Below, piece after piece: positions 57,350-64,000 of a stretch of 64,000 nt of DNA; the first letter of the stretch is position 1, and the number at the start of each line of letters is the position of its first letter. The notes beneath the pieces were generated by a model. That model saw only the letters and a program-made list of their open reading frames with translations. It did not search any database and was not told the origin of the DNA. Source of the stretch: Achatina immaculata. Lineage: Eukaryota; Mollusca; Gastropoda; Stylommatophora; Achatinidae. The position numbers and the translations under genes were made by a program. The DNA lies in assembly GCA_009760885.1 (NCBI GenBank), contig CM019702.1, forward strand, positions 50,100,840 to 50,164,839, read 5' to 3'.

Positions 57350-60110
57350 ATCACCACTTGTGGTCAGGTAAAAAAGATAATGACGAAGGAGGAATTGTAT
57401 GGATTATAACGAAAGAAGCATCAAGAGCATTACTGAAATGGGCCCCTGTAAATGAGAGATTATTATATGCACGCTTCAACTCAAGATTCATGAAGTTGTC
57501 TATTACAGTTTGTTATGCACCCTCCAGAACATATCCTTCAAGATTACCCAAACCATGCAGACCTGAGGCGTGAGACATGGCCAGAAGACACAAGCTTGGG
57601 GAAAAAGCTCTGGGGCTCCTGTTAGGATCTGGAGAGGACCGCGGGCTTTGCCATGTCAACAGGGATCAAGATCTGATGTGACCAACAACCTCGAATGCAG
57701 AGAAAAAGAAGAAGTTATACACCAACAGAAGCTGCCAAAGAGGAATTAAAAGAGGAGTTTTACAACAGCTTCCAGGCCACAGTAGAAACAATACCCAGGC
57801 AGGATATGCTGCTCATCTTGGGCTGCTTCAGTGCAAAGTAGCTGAAGATTTCTGAAGAATCATGGGAAAAGAAGGAATTGGAGAAATAAATCAAAATGGA
57901 GAAAAACTCTGCAGGTTCTGCGAATAAGACATGTTGATCATCGGAGGAACAATTTTCCAACATAAAAACATCCATAAAATGACTTGGAGGTTCCCAGACA
58001 AAACCACAGAAGGCCAAATTGATCACATACTGATAAACAACAAATGGAAACTGACACTACAAGGTGTGAGAGAAAGGAAAGGATCAGATGTAAGAAGTTG
58101 TCACAACCTTCTGGTATCGAAAGTAAGGAAAGAAAATCATATTAAAGAAAGCCAGAATCGGAGAACCAAGAAGGGCAAGCTTTGATACAACAAAACTGAA
58201 GTGCCAGCAAACAAGGAATTAATTCTCAGTAGTACTTAAGAACTGCTTCAGTGTCCTACAAGATAAAGCAGAAATGTCCATATAAAATGTTCAGTGAAAC
58301 ACTACAGGAAACAGTAAAAGAGGTGCTGGGATATTGGAAAAGGATAAAAGAGGAATGGATGAGCAAGACCACATAGGGAAAGATAGAGCAAAGAAAGGAT
58401 ATCAAGGAAAGTTACTGAGCCCCAAATCATGATGGCTGAAAGAACAAGTCTTAAACAAATATGCACAGAAAGGCAAAGAGATGAAGGAATTGTGCCACCA
58501 AAATAAACGTGGACACTCCAACAACTTAGCAGAAGCAGCAGAGAAAGCAGCATATGCAAATGATATGAAAACCATCTACAAAATCACAAAGCAGATGAAA
58601 GGTAACTTCAGCACAAGATGTGAGAGTGCAGTAAGAATACGTAAGGAACAACTGATCAGTGGAGAAAGAGAAAAAATTTGAGAGATGGAGGGAACACTTT
58701 AACACCCTACTAAACAGAACATGAGCAGAACAAACAATAGACATACCTGAAGCAAAAACGGAACTAAACATCAATACAGTACCAGTAACAATAAGTGAAG
58801 TAAAAGAGGCAGTAGGGCAATAAAGAAGCTAAAATTAGACAGGGCACCAGGTGAAGATGAAGTGACTGCTGAGATGTTGAAAGCAGAAGAAACAGAAACA
58901 CTAAAACAACTCTGCAGGATACTACAACAAATCTGGGATCTAGAAAAAGCTCCAGAAGAGTGGAAAACTAGCCTTGTAGTAAAACTACCAAAGAAGGGTG
59001 ACCTCAGAGATTGTAGGAACTGGAGAGACGTTATAGCCTCCTGCCACTCACCAGTAAAGTATTCTGCTGCATAATCATCAACAGAATTGTACCAATACTT
59101 GAGGGAAAACTTTGGAAAGAGCTGGCAGAATTTGGGAAAGTAAGATCATGTATGGAACACATATTTGTACTTAGACAAATATTAGAGCAGACAAATGAGT
59201 GGCATAGCACAACATAGACACTGTTTATACATTTTGAGAAAGCCTTTGACAGTGTCACCAGAGATGCACTGTGGAAAATTCTAAGACAGCATGGCCTCTC
59301 TCAGAAGATAGTGAATGTTATCAAAGCCCTATATGAGGGTTTTCAGTGCAAACTGATCTGTGGACAACATACCTCCAACAGCTTTAGGGTACAAACAGGA
59401 GTGAAGTAGGAATGTGTGCTGTCGCCAACATTACTTATCTTAGCAGTACACTGGTTAATGAAGGAGGCAACATCAGATAAACATAGAGGATTACAATGGA
59501 CACTCGACACAGTTTTTAACGACATTTGTCTACTATCACTATCATGCAGGCATAAAGCTATGCAAGATAAAATAAACAAGCTAACTCAAAATAGGATTAA
59601 AGATCAACATAGAAAAGGCAATGTTAGTGAAATGTGAATAACAGCAATGTACTGAGAGCAGATAACAAGCTAGTGGAGGAAGTCAACAGATGTGTTTGTC
59701 TTGGCAGAAGATGCAGACAGCACAGAGGACATCAACAACAGACTTACTAGAGCAAACCTGGCTTTTCCAATGCTGCAGACTATATGGAAATCTAAAAAAC
59801 TAAGCATGAACATGAATTTACAAACAACACAAATAAGACAGATGAGCAAACAACAACCTGTCTCATGAGTGATCAGAAAAAGAAAATGGACATATGTAGG
59901 CCATGTGATGAGAAGAAACAATCAGAGAATACCAAAACAAGCTATCAAGTGGAGCACAACAGGCCGAAGAAAAAGAGGTCGACCACGAGGCCAGTTTAGT
60001 GGGCATAATATCCCTTGATGAAGTTGAAAAACTCACTGAAAACAGGACAACTTGGCAAATGTTAGCTCTATGTGACATTTAATGGCTTGCGAAGGATGTA
60101 AGATGAACAT
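57350..60110 (+). mobile_element. LINE (endonuclease plus reverse transcriptase), heavily degraded
   Basis: Plus strand in order: endonuclease pieces (LKWAPVNERLLYARFNSRFM; EEFYNSFQATVETIPRQDML; IIGGTIFQHKNIHKMTWRFP; GQIDHILINNKWKLTLQGVR), linker with KRGHSNNLAEAAEKAAYAN, reverse transcriptase EVTAEMLKAEETETLKQLC, KTSLVVKLPKKGDLRDCRNW, motif A FEKAFDSVTRDALWKIL, SFRVQTGVK*ECVLSPTLLI, and the C-terminus GHVMRRNNQRIPKQAIKWS then KRGRPR. Many stops and frameshifts. The catalytic YADD region is not recognisable. The ending matches 1990-2285. Confidence 0.82.
57525..57700 (+). mobile_element. LINE family E 3' end (second copy)
   Basis: Matches 42905-43090 (ACATATCCTTCAAGATT.CCC, GATCAAGATCTGATGTGACC). 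It stands between LINE endonuclease pieces at 57358-57520 and 57700. Confidence 0.6.
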
Positions 60111-60590
60111 GAAAATCAGGATAATGTTCTAAGTGTGCTACTCTATGGAAGTGAATGCTGGAAAATTACCAAAACTGTGGAAAACAAGCTGAATTCTTTG
60201 CAGACTAAATGTTTACGAAGAATTAGAAGAATGTGTTGGCTAACCACCGTAAGAAATAACATCTTGTTGGCAGAAATGCAGATAAAGTCAGTGACAGCAG
60301 TTATTGAGGAAAGATGCTGGCGATGGTTGGAACATGTGCTCCGGATGACTTACGACTCACTACCAAAAATAGCACTAAAATGGACACCAAGGGGAACGGA
60401 AGTAAGGGTAGACCAAAGGAGTCATGGAGAGGAACAACAGAGACGATGCTGAGCAATAGAAGGCTCACTTGGGCAAGAGCAAAAAAAAAGCCAGAGGACA
60501 GGCATTTGTGTAAAACCTTTTTGGAAGCCCCATGTGCTTTGGGCACTTGAGGTTTAGAGAGAGAGAGAGAGAGAGAGATATCCAGTTCAT
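60110..60590 (+). mobile_element. LINE family A, C-terminal region with (GA)n tail
   Basis: The longest family A piece in the window: VLLYGSECWKITKTVENKLN, LQTKCLRRIRRMCWLTTVRN, ERCWRWLEHVLRM in one frame, then in the next GSKGRPKESWRGTTETMLSN and RRLTWARAKKKPEDRHLCKT, stop, GGGCACTTGAGGTTTA and a GA tail (60557-60579). It gives the protein context for the short family A ends elsewhere. Confidence 0.82.
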
Positions 60591-60667
60591 ATATGTTATT
60601 GCATATTTCTGCTATCTTGTCAACTCTGAGTGTTTCATTTCTTGAAGTATATAACCCACTTCATATA

Positions 60668-62165
60668 CAATGGGCATTCAGAAAGTAATGTACCACATTG
60701 TTTTTCTCAGAAGCTGTTTATTCAAAAAGCATGAAATTTATACAAAGTATACATGGATATGTTATGTAAACATCGGTATTATTCAACATAATCTCCATCA
60801 ACTTGTACAGCTTTATGCCAGTGCAAAACAAGTGCATGTATTCCTAGCACATATCAGATTTTCTCTTGATTATGTAGCCTTTTCTTCACTGCATGAATCA
60901 CTCCTTCATCATCTTCAATTCTTACCTCTCAGAGTGCATCTTTAAGTTGACCAAACAAATGGAAATCAGAGGGTGCCAAATTGGGACTATAGGGTGGATG
61001 GGGTAATACAGTCTGACCCAATTTGGTGATTGCTTCCCATGTTGCCAGACTTGTGTGAGGCACACATTGTCATGAAGGAGAAGCAGGTCTGCTGGATTCT
61101 TGTGTGCCGAACTTTGCGAAAATGTTGATGGAGTTTTTTCAGTGTCTTAATGTAAGCTTGCAAATTGATTGTCTCTCCTCTTGGCATAATATCCACAAGA
61201 ATCACACCTTCAATGTCCCAAAAGGCAGTGATCATGACCTTTCCAGCTGAAGGAGTTGTCTTGAATTTCTTTCTTCATGGTGATTGCAGATGATGCCACT
61301 CCATTGACTGTCTTTTTGTCTCAGGTTCAAAATGATGTGCCCAGGTTTTGTCACTTGTTATGATCTTAGCCAAAAAGTTCTATCCATGAGCATTGAAGTG
61401 ATCCAACAATTCAGAAGAAATTGCTTTTCTTTGCAATCGATGGTCATTTGTGAGACTTCGATGAACCCATCTTGCACAAACCTTAGAAAATCCGAGAGCT
61501 TTTATAACTGCATTTGCACTACCATTGCTGTCTTATAGCTATAAGGTCAGTTGTTAAGTAGTGATATGCCTATCAGTAAGAATAATGCCCTTAGGCATTT
61601 CAGTTTAGCCCAAAGGACAGCCAATGCTTGAACAACATATGTCTTCCAAAACCTAGACTTGATCATTAGAAGAAAAGCTTTAGTTATTCTGCTGCTCATC
61701 TTTGGAATACCCTTTCATCCTGTATAAAAAAATATTGCTTGCCTTTGCAATCGATGGTCATTTGTGAGACTTACGAGGAACCCATCTTGTGCAAACCTTA
61801 GAAAATCTGAGAGCTTTTATAACTGCATTTGCACTACCAGTGCTGACTGACAGCTTTAAGGCCAATTGTTGGGTAGTGATATGCATATCTGTAAGAATAA
61901 TGCCTTTAGCGCATTTCAAAATTTCTGCCTTGGTGGCTGTGTCAGGACGTCCACAGCATGGCCAATCATACAACTCCTTATCATCACTTATTGATTCTTT
62001 GATTCTCTGACCCAGCGACTAACTGTAATCCTGTAGACTTCCATCCACATTACATAGATGCTTGTGAATGTTCACAACAGTGTCATTCTCTGCAGTGAGA
62101 AATTCTAGTACAATTCGCTGATTATACTGCAAGTTGCTAACATGCACCATTTCAGCATGGAGGAA
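60668..62165 (-). mobile_element. mariner-type transposon, minus strand, rearranged
   Basis: Same subfamily as 39107-40394. The low end keeps an inverted terminal repeat (ATTCAGAAAGTAATGTA); the high end is truncated before its repeat, at the point matching 39261. Minus-strand pieces: LQYNQRIVLEFLTAEN-like start, YDWPCCGRPDTATKAEILKC, then a second copy of the segment EILKC..RWVPRK, and MITAFWDIEGVILVDIMPRG. The region about 61749-61925 is repeated in diverged form at 61437-61600, so two copies are fused or one duplicated internally. Inactive. Confidence 0.82.
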
Positions 62166-62830
62166 GAAATATCAGCAGTTTAAGGTATGCAGAAGATACA
62201 GTCCTTCTAGCAGAGAACATCTTCATGCACTAAAAATAACTACTGGGACTTAACATGGAGGAAGAAATATCAACAGTTTAAGGTATGCAGAAGATGCAGT
62301 CCTTCTAATAGAGAATACAGAGAACCTGCGGAAATGAGAACTAGAGATCAGTATCAAAAAGACAAAAGTAATAGTGTTCAGTAGATAGGAAAGACCAAAA
62401 GCCACAGATGGAAACAATGCAAAACTGGAACAGGTGACAAGCTACAGCTACACAGGGCATATACTAACCAAGAATGGGAATGGCAAAGCACACATTCAAC
62501 ACCAGGAAGACAATGCTGCTATCCAGGAGTCTGTCCATAAAGACAAAAATGAGAATGATATCGTCAAGAATTAAAAGAACACATGCACAATTATTTGAAC
62601 AGAAGCATGAACTTCTCAAGGAAATAAGGCCACAACAGAAGACATAATAATGTACTGAAGACAATACTAGAAGGAAAGGTGGGAGGAGACAGAGGGAGAG
62701 GTAGACAGAGATGTAGATGGGAAGATAACATACAAGAGTGGACAAGACACATCTTGAATGAGTGTACCATCAGGGTGGGGAAACTGGAGATTCACTACTG
62801 CCAACCTTCTTACTGAAGACAGCACATGGT
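62165..62830 (+). mobile_element. LINE family G, C-terminal end
   Basis: Plus-strand codons: SSLRYAEDTVLLAENI (YADD box as YAED), ISIKKTKVIVFS, KLEQVTSYSYTGHILTKNGN, GDRGRGRQRCRWEDNIQEWT, the standard thumb-to-C-terminus of a LINE protein, in broken frames. A ~50-bp stretch (GGAGGAAGAAATATCA.CAGT) is repeated at 62158 and 62254. Confidence 0.72.
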
Positions 62831-63292
62831 GATGATATGGTGCTTCTCATTGGTGCTATACTGACTTTCAGTTAGACCAACCATCCTACACTTCACACTG
62901 GTGCTATACTGACTTTCAGTTAGACCAACCATCCTACGCTTCACACTGGTGCTATACTGACTTTCAGTTAGACCAACCATCCTACGCTTCACACTGGTGC
63001 TATACTGACTTTCAGTTAGACCAACCATGTCATCATCACTATCATAAAATGACAAAAGTGAATTATCATAACTGGATGTTGTCTACATATATGGCTTATA
63101 GTTTGGATCATTGTCATTGCACTCCAGACATGTCCATCGGTGCTCAGATTCCCCCTCAATATATCCATCGGTGTCCTGCGGCTGATAGTCATTGTATTTG
63201 GTGTTGATTTCACCGCTGAACGCTGTTGAACCATTGAGGGAGTCTGGACCACTGCATGCACTCAACTGAATGGTCCAAAAACCCATTTCCAT
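62810..63292 (-). pseudogene. Unidentified minus-strand frame with an in-frame TAG
   Basis: From ATG at 63292 the frame reads MEMGFWTIQLSACSG, NTKYNDYQPQDTDGYIEGES, EHRWTCLECNDNDPNYKPYM, then TAG at 63083-63085, and stays open afterwards (TTSSYDNSLLSFYDSDDD) through the four 48-bp repeats to 62810. The composition is protein-like, with one CxxC. It follows the two exons above 63412 on the same strand, but no splice joins them. Alternatives: 3' UTR of that gene, a decayed exon, or a transposon remnant. Confidence 0.35.
62835..63028 (-). repeat. 48-bp tandem repeat, 4 units, in frame
   Basis: Unit on the minus strand encodes MVGLTESQYSTSVKRR. Four units with CKRR/VKCR/NEKHH variation. It continues in frame from the unit-free segment TTSSYDNSLLSFYDSDDD. 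It may be coding or a minisatellite in a decayed gene. Confidence 0.8.
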
Positions 63293-63411
63293 GTTGATGA
63301 CTGGCTAAACCTCAGTCATACAGCTCTTCAGCACATGGATACACCTTGAATTTGGTAAATTTCTGCTAGAGATTTCTTCGATAGTGTGCTCATAACATAA
63401 AAAATACACTT

Positions 63412-63544
63412 TCAGGCCTCGCTGGCAAAAATAATACCACCGTCATGGTGCACACAGTCTACATTGTTACTATCTGAATCAATTTCGTCATTCAGAGTTG
63501 ATTTCACAGACTTGCTAGCTTCATCTAATATGAATCTATGAAAC
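63412..63544 (-). CDS. Probable terminal exon of an unidentified gene
   Basis: The acceptor CTTTTTTTCCAG (63545-63547) is excellent. The first base G completes an Arg codon with AG of the exon at 63669-63761, then FHRFILDEASKSVKSTLNDE, IDSDSNNVDCVHHDGGIIFA, SEA and TGA. Acidic C-terminus. The intron to the previous exon is 124 bp. No family recognised. Confidence 0.55.
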
Positions 63545-63668
63545 CTGGAAAAAAAGAATGAATGTTGTCATTATATGCTACTGAAAATTATTGTGAAAAT
63601 CCTTGAAATTAAAATTACAATCATTCTTCCTTGAGTTAGATGGATGTGCAGATGAGTGAGTTACCGAC

Positions 63669-63761
63669 CTTTGTCTGTTTAAAATTACAAATTCCCCAAA
63701 TAAATACTGCATTGAAACAAAACCATATGGTATTGGGCACAGAGTTGCCATTTCATAAAAT
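63669..63761 (-). CDS. Probable internal exon of the same gene
   Basis: Acceptor GTCTAAACAG (63762-63764, weak pyrimidine tract), donor CAAAG|GTCGGT. Reads FYEMATLCPIPYGFVSMQYL and FGEFVILNRQ plus AG, joining in phase with the exon at 63412-63544. Hydrophobic. Upstream exons should lie beyond 64000. Function unknown. Confidence 0.5.
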
Positions 63762-63764
63762 CTG

Positions 63765-64000
63765 TTTAGACAGCTCACTATAGGGTAAAGGTTAATCTTT
63801 ATTTAATGTTTTAGATACAGATACAACTATTTGTGTATTCTTAGTGTATGTCATATGGTTTTGAAAGACATTCATTGTTCATCAGTGGAAAGCAAGAGCA
63901 AAGTCTATTATGCTACTGTGATATTATAATTATCAGGACCAACAGAGTAGAGCAGGCCAAGACCTGTCCCACCTGTCTGTTGCTGCTCCTAGTAACAGAC
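63765..64000. other. Presumed intron of the minus-strand gene, nothing recognised
   Basis: No frame or repeat that I can support. Confidence 0.35.

Overview
This is a window of an animal nuclear genome. It is AT-rich, with split genes, GT-AG introns of up to tens of kilobases, non-LTR retrotransposons, mariner transposons and several kilobase-scale satellite arrays. It has no bacterial operon logic and no RNA gene I can support. The repeat-swollen introns and the mix of RTE-like LINEs and SETMAR-type mariners would fit a mollusc, perhaps a cephalopod, but the species cannot be fixed from the sequence.

Host genes. (1) RCE1 (CAAX prenyl protease 2), plus strand: exons at 25759-25877, 50234-50314 and 54616-54676. 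One exon between the first two was not found, and the catalytic exons are not in the window. (2) An unidentified minus-strand gene with exons at 16103-16459 and 12983-14301 that join in phase. The second holds a weak TIR-like segment. (3) A minus-strand first coding exon at 22720-22811, head-to-head with RCE1; it may or may not belong to gene 2. (4) Two phase-compatible minus-strand exons at 63669-63761 and 63412-63544, of unknown identity.

Layout. 1-5030: LINE fragments and a 1.55-kb tandem duplication. 5700-12862: a 33-bp satellite of more than 200 units. 12983-16459: gene 2, with duplicated splice acceptors in its intron. 17600-22520: small tandem arrays, a 48-bp array and a LINE, part of it doubled as a 1.31-kb segment. 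22720-25877: the divergent gene pair, split by a LINE flanked by ~190-bp direct repeats. 25878-50233: RCE1 intron, holding LINE copies in 2.02-kb tandem, 59-, 40-, 44- and 54-bp satellites, and a mariner nested in a LINE. 50315-54615: a satellite resembling the RCE1 exon-2 donor, a 40-bp array and a LINE endonuclease fragment. 54677-63060: degenerate repeats, two mariner regions and several LINE 3' ends. 63080-64000: the last gene.

The most notable theme is tandem repeats associated with splice sites: the duplicated acceptor of gene 2, the array resembling the RCE1 exon-2 donor, and the 54-bp intronic satellite in which each unit carries an acceptor-like and a donor-like site 11 nt apart. All recognised transposable elements look broken.
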